Source: Clavibacter tessellarius
GTDB lineage: Bacteria > Actinomycetota > Actinomycetes > Actinomycetales > Microbacteriaceae
DNA length: 64,000 nucleotides
Direction of reading: 5' to 3'
Assembly (NCBI RefSeq): GCF_001618005.1
Contig: NZ_LQXA01000030.1
Span: 96,768 to 160,767, forward strand
Shown: positions 42,926 through 51,780 of the stretch, piece by piece
Layout of the letters: each line of letters begins with the position of its first letter
Numbering within the stretch: position 1 is the stretch's first letter
Position numbers and translations under genes: made by a program
Notes under the pieces: model-generated
What the model saw: the letters and a program-made list of their open reading frames with translations, nothing else
Database searches by the model: none
What the model was told of the DNA's origin: nothing

Positions 42926-42942
42926 TAACGTGAGGGTAGGGT
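42926..42942. promoter_or_regulatory. Shared SulP upstream element, copy 1
   Basis: TAACGTGAGGGTAGGGT, identical to 44636-44652. It lies 128 bases before the first SulP start. The left arm seen in the other copy is degenerate here. Confidence 0.6.
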
Positions 42943-42968
42943 CCGCCGCCGCGATCGGTCCGCGCCGG

Positions 42969-44504
42969 TCAGTGTCCGGCGCCGAGGTTCCCGGCGAGGC
43001 GCGCGTGCATGGCGGTGGAGGCGGCGTTCATCCCGACGATCTCCGCTTCCTTGCCGTGCTGGTGGTACTTCGTGGTGATCGCGTCCAGCGCCGCGACGGT
43101 GGAGGCGTCCCAGACGTGGGATCCGCTCATGTCGATGAGCACGCGCTCCGGGTCGCCCGCGTAGTCGAACTGCGTCGTGAGGTCGTTGCTCGAGGCGAAG
43201 AACAGCTCCCCGACGACCTCGTAGTGCACGGTCTCGTGTCCGGTGGAGTCGACGCTGATGCGCCGGTCGACCGTGGCGAAGTGCGCCACCCGGCGGGCGA
43301 ACACGATCATCGCGACGACCACGCCCGCGACCACGCCGATGGCGAGGTTGTGGGTGGCCACGACGATCACGACGGTGAGCACCATGACCGCGGTCTCGCC
43401 GAGCGGCATGCGCTTCAGCGTCGACGGTCGGATGCTGTGCCAGTCGAAGGTGCCGACCGACACGATCACCATCACGGCCACGAGCGCGGCCATCGGGATG
43501 ATCGCGACCACGTCGCCCAGGCCCACCACGAGCACGAGCACGAAGATCCCGGCGAGGAAGGTCGAGATGCGGGTGCGCGCGCCCGAGGCCTTCACGTTGA
43601 TGAGCGTCTGGCCGATCATCGCGCAGCCGCCCATCCCGCCGAAGAACCCGGAGAGCACGTTCGCGGCGCCCTGGCCCCAGGCCTCGCGGGTCTTGTGGCT
43701 GGGGGAGTCGGTGATGTCGTCGACGAGCTTCGCGGTCATCAGCGACTCGAGGATCCCGACCACGGCCATCGCGGCCGCGTACGGCGCGATGATGCGGAGG
43801 GTCTCGAACGTGAGCGGCACATCGGGGAGGAACAGCGACGGGAGGCTGCGGGGGAGCTCGCCCTCGTCGCCGACGCGCGGCACGCCGATGCCCATCACGA
43901 CCACGGCGGCGGTCAGCAGCACGATCGCGACCAGCGGCGCCGGGACGGCCTTCGTCAGCCGCGGCAGGAACACGATGATCGCGAGCCCCACCGCGACCAG
44001 CGGGTACACCGCCCACGGCACCCCGATGAGCTGCGGCAGCTGCGACGTGAAGATGAGGATCGCGAGCGCGTTCACGAAGCCGACCATCACCGAACGCGGG
44101 ATGAAGCGCATGAGCCTCGCGACGCCGATCACCGCGAAGAGCACCTGGAACACGCCGCCGAGGATCACGGTGGCGATGAGGTAGTCGAGCCCGTGGTCGC
44201 GGGCGACCGGCGCGATGACGAGCGCGATGGCGCCCGTGGCCGCGGTGATCATGGCGGGGCGCCCGCCGAGGAACGCGATGGAGACGGCCATCACGAACGA
44301 GGAGAAGAGGCCGACGCGCGGATCCACGCCCGCGATGATCGAGAACGAGATGGCCTCGGGGATGAGCGCGAGCGCGACGACGAGGCCCGCGAGCACCTCG
44401 CGGCTGAGCATGCGCGGGTCCTTCAGCGCCTGGAGGACGGTCGGGCCGGACGGCGGTCGGTGGCGGACCGGTGCGGTGGTGCGGGTCGGGGTGCGGGTGG
44501 GCAT
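42969..44504 (-). CDS. SulP-family anion transporter with STAS domain, copy 2
   Basis: 511-residue paralogue of the preceding protein with the same membrane core and STAS domain (VLIDMSGSHVWDASTVAALD). Identical stretches such as LAGLVVALALIPEAISFSII and NVKASGARTRISTFLAG show recent duplication or gene conversion. A short region before the STAS domain (RRISVDSTGHETVHYEV) differs most. GGAG lies before the ATG at 44504. An inverted repeat 122 bases upstream contains the same 17-base element as copy 1. Confidence 0.9.
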   Translation of the reverse strand: MPTRTPTRTTAPVRHRPPSGPTVLQALKDPRMLSREVLAGLVVALALIPEAISFSIIAGVDPRVGLFSSFVMAVSIAFLGGRPAMITAATGAIALVIAPVARDHGLDYLIATVILGGVFQVLFAVIGVARLMRFIPRSVMVGFVNALAILIFTSQLPQLIGVPWAVYPLVAVGLAIIVFLPRLTKAVPAPLVAIVLLTAAVVVMGIGVPRVGDEGELPRSLPSLFLPDVPLTFETLRIIAPYAAAMAVVGILESLMTAKLVDDITDSPSHKTREAWGQGAANVLSGFFGGMGGCAMIGQTLINVKASGARTRISTFLAGIFVLVLVVGLGDVVAIIPMAALVAVMVIVSVGTFDWHSIRPSTLKRMPLGETAVMVLTVVIVVATHNLAIGVVAGVVVAMIVFARRVAHFATVDRRISVDSTGHETVHYEVVGELFFASSNDLTTQFDYAGDPERVLIDMSGSHVWDASTVAALDAITTKYHQHGKEAEIVGMNAASTAMHARLAGNLGAGH

Positions 44505-44625
44505 GGTGGTGCTCCGTTCTGTCGCGGGCGTCGCGCCCGCTCTTCTGAGGACTGGGGCGCGTCGCTGCGCGGATCGGGGCTGCCGCGCACGGGCGGGAGC
44601 GGAGGGGATCGGAGCGGGGCTCCGG

Positions 44626-44653
44626 AACCCTACCCTAACGTGAGGGTAGGGTT
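44626..44653. promoter_or_regulatory. Shared SulP upstream element, copy 2 (inverted repeat)
   Basis: AACCCTACCCT (44626-44636) and AGGGTAGGGTT (44643-44653) form an 11-base perfect inverted repeat around AACGTG. Its size and symmetry are those of a MerR-type or similar dimeric-regulator site. It contains the 17-base element found before the other SulP gene. Confidence 0.65.
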
Positions 44654-45052
44654 GGTGTCACGTCGGATCGGGACCGGGCTCGACGCGACGGCCGCGCCGC
44701 CCCCGCGCGGGCACCCGGTCGGGGCGGCGCGGTACAGTGCTGTCGACGGGCTCGGCACGATCGGCCCGGGGACGCGCTCGTCGCGGCGCATCGCGCACCG
44801 ACCCGCACGACCGCGAGACGGGCCCTGGGCCTCGATCGATCCCGTCCCACCGCGCCCGCTCCGGCACCACCGCCGGTCCGCGTGCGGCGCATGCGCTCGT
44901 CGTCCGCGATCCGGTGCGGCACCACCCCGCACGACCAGACGGACGCCCGGCATCGCCGCTGAGTCCAGCATCATCCGCGTGGCGCGCATCGCGCGTCCGC
45001 CCCCTGACATCACCTGCACGACACACCAGCACGACACCACCAGAAAGGCACC
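44654..45052. other. Long 5' region of RNase J gene, no gene seen
   Basis: About 400 bases of GC-rich sequence between the SulP element and rnj. No convincing reading frame with a ribosome site is seen. Long leaders are common for rnj and RNase J/E genes because they are often autoregulated; nothing specific can be recognised here. Confidence 0.4.
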
Positions 45053-46750
45053 ATGCCTCCCACCACCGCGCACTCCCTCGACCTCGCCAAGCCCGGGCGC
45101 CTGCCCCGCGGCGGCATGCGGATCACCCCGCTCGGCGGCCTCGGCGACGTCGGCCGCAACATGACGATCTTCGAGCAGGACGGCGAGCTGCTCGTCGTCG
45201 ACTGCGGCGTGCTCTTCCCCGAGGAGACGCAGCCCGGCATCGACGTGATCCTCCCCGACTTCAGCGCCCTCCGCGGCCGTCTCGACAAGATCAAGGGCAT
45301 CGTCCTCACGCACGGCCACGAGGACCACATCGGCGGCGTCCCGTACCTCCTCAAGGAGCGCCCGGACATCCCGATCATCGGCTCCCGCCTCACGCTCGCG
45401 TTCATCACCGCGAAGCTCGAGGAGCACAAGATCAAGCCCGTCACGCGCGAGGTGAAGGAGGGCGACCGCATCGACGCCGGCGTCTTCAACCTCGAGTTCA
45501 TCGCCGTGAACCACTCCATCCCGGACGGCCTCGCCGTCGCGATCCGCACGCAGGCCGGCCTGATCCTGCACACGGGCGACTTCAAGATGGACCAGTTCCC
45601 GCTCGACCGCCGCCTCACCGACCTGGGCGCGTTCGCGCGCCTCGGCGAGGAGGGCGTCGACCTGTTCCTCACCGACTCCACCAACGCGGAGGTCCCCGGC
45701 TTCACGACCGCCGAGCAGGACATCGCGCCGGCCATCGAGCAGGTGTTCCGCAAGGCGCCCAAGCGCATCGTCGTCTCCAGCTTCGCGAGCCACGTGCACC
45801 GCATCCAGCAGGTGCTCGACGCCGCCGACACGCACGGCCGCAAGGTCGCGTTCGTGGGCCGCTCGATGGTGCGCAACATGAAGATCGCCGCCGACCTCGG
45901 CTACCTCAAGGTGCCGAAGGGCCTCATCGTCGACCTCAAGCAGCTCGAGAAGATGCCCGACGCGAAGGTCGTGCTCGTCTGCACCGGCTCGCAGGGCGAG
46001 CCGATGGCCGCGCTCAGCCGCATGGCGCGCCGCGAGCACATCATCGAGGTGGGCGAGGGCGACACGATCCTCCTCGCCAGCTCGCTCATCCCCGGCAACG
46101 AGAACGCCATCTACGGCGTGATCAACGGCCTCATCCGCTGGGGCGCCGACGTCGTGCACAAGGGCAACGCCAAGGTCCACGTCTCCGGCCACGCCAGCGC
46201 CGGCGAGCTCGTCTACTGCTACAACCTCGTCAAGCCGAAGGGCGTCCTGCCCGTGCACGGCGAGTGGCGCCACCTCGTCGCCAACGCCGCGCTCGCGGTG
46301 AAGACGGGCGTGCCCGAGAGCAACGTCCACATCATCGAGGACGGCGTGAGCGTCGACCTCGTCAAGGGCCGCGCCACCGTCTCCGGCCGGATCCCCGCGC
46401 CCTACGTCTTCGTCGACGGCGCCACCATCGGCGTCGCCACGGAGAAGGCCCTCGAGGACCGCCGCACGCTCGCCGAGGAGGGGCACATCACCGTGCTCGG
46501 GATCTTCGACGAGCCGAGCCAGAAGCTCCTCGACCCGGCCGAGTTCCTCACGCGCGGCTTCGTCGCGCACGACGGCTGGAAGAAGGAGGCGGAGGCCGCG
46601 GTCAGCAAGGCCCTCCAGGCCGCCGCCGGTCGCCGCCGTCTCGACGGCCCCGCCGCCGAGCGCGCGATGAGCGAGGGCCTGTCCCGCTGGCTGCAGCGCC
46701 AGCACCGTCGCCAGCCGGTCATCACGGCCGTGGTGGTCGACGCCGACTAG
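45053..46750 (+). CDS. rnj: Ribonuclease J
   Basis: 565-residue metallo-beta-lactamase/beta-CASP RNase acting as 5'-3' exonuclease and endonuclease in RNA turnover and maturation. VLTHGHEDHIGGVPYLL (about 84-100) is the HxHxDH zinc motif, GLILHTGDFKMDQFPLD the next, and SFASHVHRIQQVLDAADTHG and VSGHASAGELVYCYN the beta-CASP histidines. Length is normal. GAAAGG precedes the ATG. Unlike in many actinobacteria, dapA is not directly upstream. A hairpin follows at 46791-46821. Confidence 0.95.
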   Translation: MPPTTAHSLDLAKPGRLPRGGMRITPLGGLGDVGRNMTIFEQDGELLVVDCGVLFPEETQPGIDVILPDFSALRGRLDKIKGIVLTHGHEDHIGGVPYLLKERPDIPIIGSRLTLAFITAKLEEHKIKPVTREVKEGDRIDAGVFNLEFIAVNHSIPDGLAVAIRTQAGLILHTGDFKMDQFPLDRRLTDLGAFARLGEEGVDLFLTDSTNAEVPGFTTAEQDIAPAIEQVFRKAPKRIVVSSFASHVHRIQQVLDAADTHGRKVAFVGRSMVRNMKIAADLGYLKVPKGLIVDLKQLEKMPDAKVVLVCTGSQGEPMAALSRMARREHIIEVGEGDTILLASSLIPGNENAIYGVINGLIRWGADVVHKGNAKVHVSGHASAGELVYCYNLVKPKGVLPVHGEWRHLVANAALAVKTGVPESNVHIIEDGVSVDLVKGRATVSGRIPAPYVFVDGATIGVATEKALEDRRTLAEEGHITVLGIFDEPSQKLLDPAEFLTRGFVAHDGWKKEAEAAVSKALQAAAGRRRLDGPAAERAMSEGLSRWLQRQHRRQPVITAVVVDAD

Positions 46751-46790
46751 CTCGACACGCACCACCGGATCCTCCGGGATCCGTCCCTCC

Positions 46791-46821
46791 GGCCGGCGGA
46801 GCGCTCAGGCGCCCGCCGGCC
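46791..46821. terminator. Hairpin after rnj
   Basis: 9-base stem (46791-46799 with 46813-46821) extended by a GCGC/GCGC inner pair past a bulged A, starting 41 bases after the rnj stop. Confidence 0.65.
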
Positions 46822-47022
46822 GCGGCATGCCCGGCGCCGCTCCGTGGGGTCGCTCGCGCATGACGCCCGCCGCCGAGAGCACCCGCCTACGGATCGCGGG
46901 AGGCCCGGCGGGCCGGGCTCCGCGCCGAGCTCGACCGCGTGCGACGCGGGGCGCTGATCCGGTCGTGCCGCCGGCGCTGACGGCGCCGGGTCGCTGACGG
47001 CACCGTGCGCCGACCCCGCGGC

Positions 47023-48012
47023 TCAGCCGAGCGCGCCCAGCGCCTCCGCCGCGGCATTCGCCGCACCGGAGACCAGCGCGTCGTCGGCGACCGCGTCCTG
47101 CTGCTGCTTCGACGAGTGCACCGCGATGACGATGGGCGCGGCGTCCGGCCGCCAGATCACCGCGACGTCGCCGCGGCTCGCGTAGGCGCCGCTGCCCGAC
47201 TTGTCGCCGACCGTCCACTCCGTCGGCAGCTCGGCGCGCACGAGCGTGGCGCCCGTCTGCGTCGCCGTCAGCCAGCCGGTGAAGAGGGCGCGCTCGTCGT
47301 CGTCGAGCGGATCCGCGAGGGCACCCGGACCGCCCAGCGCGTAGGCCCGCATCAGCGCGGCGGCCGCGCGCGGGGTGGTCGTGTCGCGGTCGTCGCCGGG
47401 GATCGCCTCGTTGAGCGTCGGTTCGGTGCGGGAGACGACCGTCGTGTCGTCGCCCAGGGCGGTGAGCGCGGCGTCCAGCTCGGCCGGGCCGCCGAGGGCC
47501 TCGAGCAGGAGGTTCGCGGCCGTGTTGTCGCTGCGCGTCATCGCCGCCTCCGCCAGCTCGCGGAGGGTCATCGTGCCGCCGACGCGCGTCTCGGTGACGG
47601 GCGCGTAGGCGAGGATGTCGGCCGCCTCGATCGGCACGGCGCGCTCCATCCCGGCGATGCCGACGCGGTCGAGCAGCGCGGCCGCGAGCGGGGCCTTGAT
47701 GGTGGAGGCGTACGCGAACCGCTCGTCCGCGCGCCAGGAGACCTCGGCGCCCGTGCCGGTGTCGATCGCGTGCACGCCGAGGCGCGCGCCGAAGCGCTGC
47801 TCGAGGGCGGTGAAGGCGGCGTCGGCCGCGGCCCGGTCGACGGCGGGGGCGGCGGATGCGGACGGCGCGGCGGTCGCGGGCGGGGTCGCGGTCGGGGCCT
47901 CGGCGGGGGTGGCGGCGCATCCGGCGAGGAGGGCGGCGGCGAGCGTCGCGGCGATCGCGGCGCGGGCTGTGCGGGCCGTGCGGCGGGCCGTGCGGCGGGC
48001 GGGGTGGATCAC
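47023..48012 (-). CDS. Class A beta-lactamase lipoprotein
   Basis: 329 residues. Lipobox LLAGCAAT (Cys32) follows a strongly basic start, then an Ala/Pro/Thr-rich linker and a serine beta-lactamase domain. Active-site motifs are complete: STIK (Ser103), SDN (161-163), the omega-loop EPTLN (Glu197) and KSG (271-273). It would hydrolyse penicillin-like antibiotics outside the membrane, where the lipid anchor holds it. GTG start at 48012 with GAGGAG upstream. Divergent from dedA. No regulator gene adjacent. It could also act on cell-wall-related compounds. Confidence 0.92.
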   Translation of the reverse strand: MIHPARRTARRTARTARAAIAATLAAALLAGCAATPAEAPTATPPATAAPSASAAPAVDRAAADAAFTALEQRFGARLGVHAIDTGTGAEVSWRADERFAYASTIKAPLAAALLDRVGIAGMERAVPIEAADILAYAPVTETRVGGTMTLRELAEAAMTRSDNTAANLLLEALGGPAELDAALTALGDDTTVVSRTEPTLNEAIPGDDRDTTTPRAAAALMRAYALGGPGALADPLDDDERALFTGWLTATQTGATLVRAELPTEWTVGDKSGSGAYASRGDVAVIWRPDAAPIVIAVHSSKQQQDAVADDALVSGAANAAAEALGALG

Positions 48013-48291
48013 GGCGGGGCTCCTCGGGAGGCGTCGGGTGGGAGGCGGTGCGGCGCGGGCCGCGGATCCAGCCTCTCGTGCGCGGGCGGGCGCGTCGTCC
48101 CCCGGGCGGTGCAGGCACGTCCCCCGCGCGGACCACGCACGGGCCAAGGCGCGGCCGACGCGCGGCCCACAAGCCCGATTCAGCGGATGTGGAAATCTGT
48201 TCCCTAGGCTGCGCGGGGTCCCCGACGCGGGACCCCGGCATCCGACCGATGCGCACCCCGACGCCCGACCCCCCGAGAGACGAGAGGCCGC

Positions 48292-48957
48292 ATGAGCGCC
48301 ATCACCGCAGTGACCCCCGGCGAGATCCACCCGAGCGAGGGGTACGACGGCTTCGTCGGCTGGGTCCTCTCCCTCATCGAGACGCTGGGGGAGGTGGGCG
48401 TGGGCCTCGCCGTGCTCATCGAGACGTTCGTGCCGCCGATTCCGTCGGAGGCGATCCTCCCCGTCGCCGGCTTCCTCTCCTACGAGGGCCGCATGAGCGC
48501 GTGGGGCGCCTGGGCCGCGGCGACCGTCGGCGCGCTCGTGGGCGCCCTCATCTGGTACGCGATCGGCGCCGCGCTCGGCCGGGACCGCACCCGCCGCCTC
48601 GTCGGCCGGATCCCGCTGCTCGACCACGCCGACTTCGACAAGGCCGAGGCCTTCTTCGCGCGCTGGGGCGGCACGGCCGTGCTCCTCGGCCGCTGCGTGC
48701 CGCTCGTGCGCTCCTTCATCTCCATCCCGGCGGGCATCGAGCGCATGCCGCTCGCGCGGTTCTCGCTCTACACGGTGCTCGGATCCGGCGCCTGGAACGC
48801 CATCTGGGTGGGCCTCGGCTTCGCGTTCGGCCCGGCGATCCGCCCGGTGCTCGAGGAGTGGAGCGGCCTGATCTCGTACGCGGCGGTCGGCGTCATCGCG
48901 CTGCTCGTCGTGTGGTTCGTGGTGTCGCGGCTGATCCGGCGGGTGCGGGCGGCCTGA
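48292..48957 (+). CDS. DedA-family membrane protein
   Basis: 221 residues with four to five membrane helices. FFARWGGTAVLLGRCVPLVR, then SFISIPAGIERMPLARF is the DedA/VTT signature with the conserved Arg and Gly residues; IPSEAILPVAGFLSYEGR is the other conserved loop. DedA proteins act in lipid-carrier or phospholipid movement across the membrane. GAGAGG lies before the ATG. The GT9 gene follows 63 bases later in the same direction. Confidence 0.92.
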   Translation: MSAITAVTPGEIHPSEGYDGFVGWVLSLIETLGEVGVGLAVLIETFVPPIPSEAILPVAGFLSYEGRMSAWGAWAAATVGALVGALIWYAIGAALGRDRTRRLVGRIPLLDHADFDKAEAFFARWGGTAVLLGRCVPLVRSFISIPAGIERMPLARFSLYTVLGSGAWNAIWVGLGFAFGPAIRPVLEEWSGLISYAAVGVIALLVVWFVVSRLIRRVRAA

Positions 48958-49020
48958 CTCGCTGGTCCCGGCGGCGGCGCGACCCGGTCACCGCCGGTCC
49001 CCTCTGCCAGGCTGGAACCC

Positions 49021-50067
49021 ATGCAGATCCCCGGCGACCGCGCCGCCCTCCCCGACGACGCCCGCCCCGCGACCGGATCCGCCGACGCCCCGAACGAGAT
49101 CCTCGTCCTCCGCGCCATCAAGCTCGGCGACATCCTCGTGGCCGTCCCCGCGCTCCGGGCCATCCGTCGCGCGCACCCCGACGCCCGCATCTCGCTGGCC
49201 ACCACCGGCTGGCTCGCGCCGGTCGTCCGGCTCCTCGGCATGGTCGACGAGCACCTCCCGCAGCAGGGCTTCGACCACCCCATCGCACGCGAGGCCGGCA
49301 CGGTCGACCTCGCGATCAACCTGCACGGCGCCGGCATCGAGAGCCGCACCCTCCTCCACGAGCTGCGGGCGCACCGCACGCTCGGCCACGCGGCGCCCGA
49401 GCTCGACGGGATGCCCGCCGCCGACGGCCCCGCCTGGGAGGACCACGTCCTCGAGCGGTACCGCTGGGCCCGGCTCGTCTCCTGGCACGGCATGCCCGCG
49501 GATCCGGACGACGTCGGCATCCTCGTCCCCGTCGAGCCGCCCGTCGCCGAGCACGCCGTGGTGATCCATGTGGGCGCCGCCTACGGATCCCGCCAGTGGC
49601 CCGTCGAGCGCTTCGCCGAGGTCGCCCGCGCGCTCGCCGACGAGGGCCGCAAGGTCGTCTTCACCGGCTCGGACAAGGAACGCGAGCGCGCCCTCGAGGT
49701 CGCCGCGATCGCCGGCATGCCGACCGAGACCGTGCTCGCGGGCGAGCTCGCCCTCGACGCGTTCGCCGGGATCATCGCGGCCGCCGACCTCGTGATCTCC
49801 GCCGACACCGGCGCCGCCCACCTCGCGACCGCCTACGGCATCCCCTCGGTCGTGATCTTCGGCCCGGCCCCGCCCGAGGAGTGGGGCCCGCCCGCATCCG
49901 GCCCGCACATCGTGCTGACCGACGCGTCGCAGCGCCTCGGCGACACGTTCTCCGCCATCCCGGATCCGGCGCTCCTCGCGATCACGCCTGCCCACGTCCT
50001 CGAGGCGGCCCGCTCCCTCGACGGCCACCGCGTGATCCGGCCGCTCACGGGCGAGCCGCGCGACTGA
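49021..50067 (+). CDS. Family 9 glycosyltransferase (heptosyltransferase-like), second free-standing copy
   Basis: 348 residues, GT9. EILVLRAIKLGDILVAVPAL (near 22), VIHVGAAYGSRQWPVERFAE and SADTGAAHLATAYGIPSVVI are the family positions. It uses the same fold as the protein at 15718-16854 and the GT9 half of the fusion at 29020-30699. With a heptose-activation pathway present it may transfer heptose, but the acceptor is unknown. The ATG at 49021 has AGGCTGGA upstream. Convergent with the following duplicated gene. Confidence 0.87.
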   Translation: MQIPGDRAALPDDARPATGSADAPNEILVLRAIKLGDILVAVPALRAIRRAHPDARISLATTGWLAPVVRLLGMVDEHLPQQGFDHPIAREAGTVDLAINLHGAGIESRTLLHELRAHRTLGHAAPELDGMPAADGPAWEDHVLERYRWARLVSWHGMPADPDDVGILVPVEPPVAEHAVVIHVGAAYGSRQWPVERFAEVARALADEGRKVVFTGSDKERERALEVAAIAGMPTETVLAGELALDAFAGIIAAADLVISADTGAAHLATAYGIPSVVIFGPAPPEEWGPPASGPHIVLTDASQRLGDTFSAIPDPALLAITPAHVLEAARSLDGHRVIRPLTGEPRD

Positions 50068-50088
50068 CCTTCCTGGCGCCAGGACGGC

Positions 50089-50589
50089 TCAGCGCCGCAG
50101 CCGCATGACCTCGAACGCGAGGTCCACCGGGATCGCGAGCGGCTGCTCCGTGAGCGGCACCTCGTGCCGGAAGCGCTCGTCGCCGATCCCCGTGACGATG
50201 CGCGCGAGCTCGCCCTCGCGATGCACTTCGACCAGGTGCACCCCCGGCACGTTGTCGTCGAGGTGACCCTCAAGTGAAGCGAGGTCGTAGTGCAGCGTCA
50301 GCCAGATCGCCCACGGCGTCATGTCGGACGGGAAGCTCTGCCAGCAGTCCGTGTCCAGCGGCGCGAGCGGCATGACGGCGGCGAGTGCCTCATGGATCTC
50401 CTCGCTCGTCGCCCACGCCGGGACGCGGATCCGGTCCCCGGAGGTCGTGATCAGCGTCGACGAGTCCTCCGCGAACTCGACGCCCTCGACGATCGCGACG
50501 CCCTCCGGCTGCGACCGCTCCACGAGCGTCAGCCGCGACAGCAGGTTCCCGCGGAACGTCGCGCCGCTCGGCAGGTTCGAATGTTCCAT
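50089..50589 (-). CDS. Unknown protein, intact member of a duplicated gene pair
   Basis: 166 residues, no signal peptide, acidic. GNLLSRLTLVERSQPEGVAI, DRIRVPAWATSEEIHEAL and WLTLHYDLASLEGHLDDN are the most distinctive parts. I do not recognise a family. A second copy, dead through three in-frame stop codons, lies at 51781-52272. Upstream of both copies stands the 3' end of an LD-carboxypeptidase gene: here only a fragment, there the intact gene. The pair is therefore part of a duplicated segment. Confidence 0.65.
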   Translation of the reverse strand: MEHSNLPSGATFRGNLLSRLTLVERSQPEGVAIVEGVEFAEDSSTLITTSGDRIRVPAWATSEEIHEALAAVMPLAPLDTDCWQSFPSDMTPWAIWLTLHYDLASLEGHLDDNVPGVHLVEVHREGELARIVTGIGDERFRHEVPLTEQPLAIPVDLAFEVMRLRR

Positions 50590-50610
50590 CTTCAGGCCCT
50601 CTATACGCTG

Positions 50611-50722
50611 TCAACTGTAGTTCGCGAGCATCGTCTTCGCCGCCCCGTCGATCCGTAACGTACCGCCGTGGGGCGAGATCAGCTACGGCCGCGTGTGCCA
50701 AACGGCACACCCACGCGCACCA
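50611..50722 (-). pseudogene. 3' fragment of LD-carboxypeptidase gene
   Basis: The last 110 bases align with the end of the intact gene at 52293-53357. One base is missing (shifting GHTRP) and the Gln codon before Trp reads TAG. After that the frame reads SPHGGTLRIDGAAKTMLANYS and stops like the intact gene. The distance to the downstream unknown gene (21 bases) matches the intact arrangement. Confidence 0.8.
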
Positions 50723-50795
50723 ATGATTCGATGCCGCTTATTGCGCGGTGCGGAGAGCGTTGCCGCGGGGCATGATGCCCCGCGGCAACATCGCG

Positions 50796-51338
50796 TCAGC
50801 TGACTGTCTCATTCACCCAGGAAGGACATGCCCCTTCAATTCCATCACAGTAGGAAGTGACCACCCCCTGCGGATCTCCGTCTACGTCTCGGAAGTCGAC
50901 TATGGTTTTAACCACTACTGAGTCTTCAACTTCACCTGTCTCGGGATCCACCTTCAAAAAAGTGGTGAGGTACTTCCATGCGCTACCGGCGTTCGGTTCC
51001 CCGCTATCGGGCTCCTGGGTCGCGACGCGAACTGCTGTGTAATTCAAGTTATGCTTGAAATAGATCTTGGACTGCGCCGTGATTCGCAGGACGACGAGCC
51101 GGTCCTTGTAATCCTGCCAGCGAGTACTGACCTCGCTAGCTTCATCGGTTTGTGCGACGACTTGATGCTTCAATGCTGCGTCAATCATTGATTTAGGCAT
51201 TGCTGCCGTGACCACGACATAGTGATGATTGGCATCTCTGCCCGGTGCGGCGGTTGCGCCGTACGCGGCAGCTGGCGCAGCTACGGTGACAGTCATTGCA
51301 AAGGCAATGTTTGCAATGACACTGATTGTTTTGTGCAT
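50796..51338 (-). CDS. Secreted protein of unknown function within the duplicated segment
   Basis: 180 residues with a signal peptide (MHKTISVIANIAFAMTVTVA, cleavage near AYG-ATA). The mature region has WQDYKDRLVVLRITAQSKIY, a TGEVEDSVVVKTIVDFRDVD strand pair and GVVTSYCDGIEGACPSWVN with two cysteines. Composition is less GC-rich than the flanks. It could be a small secreted toxin-like protein with the neighbouring unknown gene as partner, but no active site is recognised. AAGG lies before the ATG. Confidence 0.6.
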   Translation of the reverse strand: MHKTISVIANIAFAMTVTVAAPAAAYGATAAPGRDANHHYVVVTAAMPKSMIDAALKHQVVAQTDEASEVSTRWQDYKDRLVVLRITAQSKIYFKHNLNYTAVRVATQEPDSGEPNAGSAWKYLTTFLKVDPETGEVEDSVVVKTIVDFRDVDGDPQGVVTSYCDGIEGACPSWVNETVS

Positions 51339-51780
51339 GTTGGCGCCTTCCGTGCGCGTTGCATGAACCAGTCATTCGCTGGAGGGAGTGTTTGCTATGA
51401 CGAGGGCAAGGTACTAGCCCGTTCGGATGGGAATGGGTTCTTGTCCACAGACCCCTACGCATGAAACTACGAAGCGTTAGAGAGTCCAGGTCGCCGGACG
51501 CCGCCTTGCGGAGTACTCGTCATCGAATGACTCGTTCGCCGCGGGGGTCGATGGTTGACTTTCCGACAGGCGATGTCTCGAACCTAAGCCGTGGACTCGG
51601 GGCGGCCGTTAATAAAAGCGGAGTCCTCGTTCCCGCCATGGTGCAGTACGATTTACCTGCTTCGCCACCTCTACTCGAGCGCCACTTGGATGTATATATG
51701 GGGCTGTCGGCTTCAACTGATGTCGCGCCTGGAGTTCAAGCGAGTGAACTTGTTGCGGATGCCGCATGCGAATCGGTGCG
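51339..51780. other. Non-coding AT-richer stretch inside the duplicated region
   Basis: About 440 bases between the secreted-protein gene and the pseudogene. Open frames exist on both strands, but none has a ribosome site or codon pattern that supports a gene. It is probably decayed sequence that arrived with the secreted-protein gene. Confidence 0.5.
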
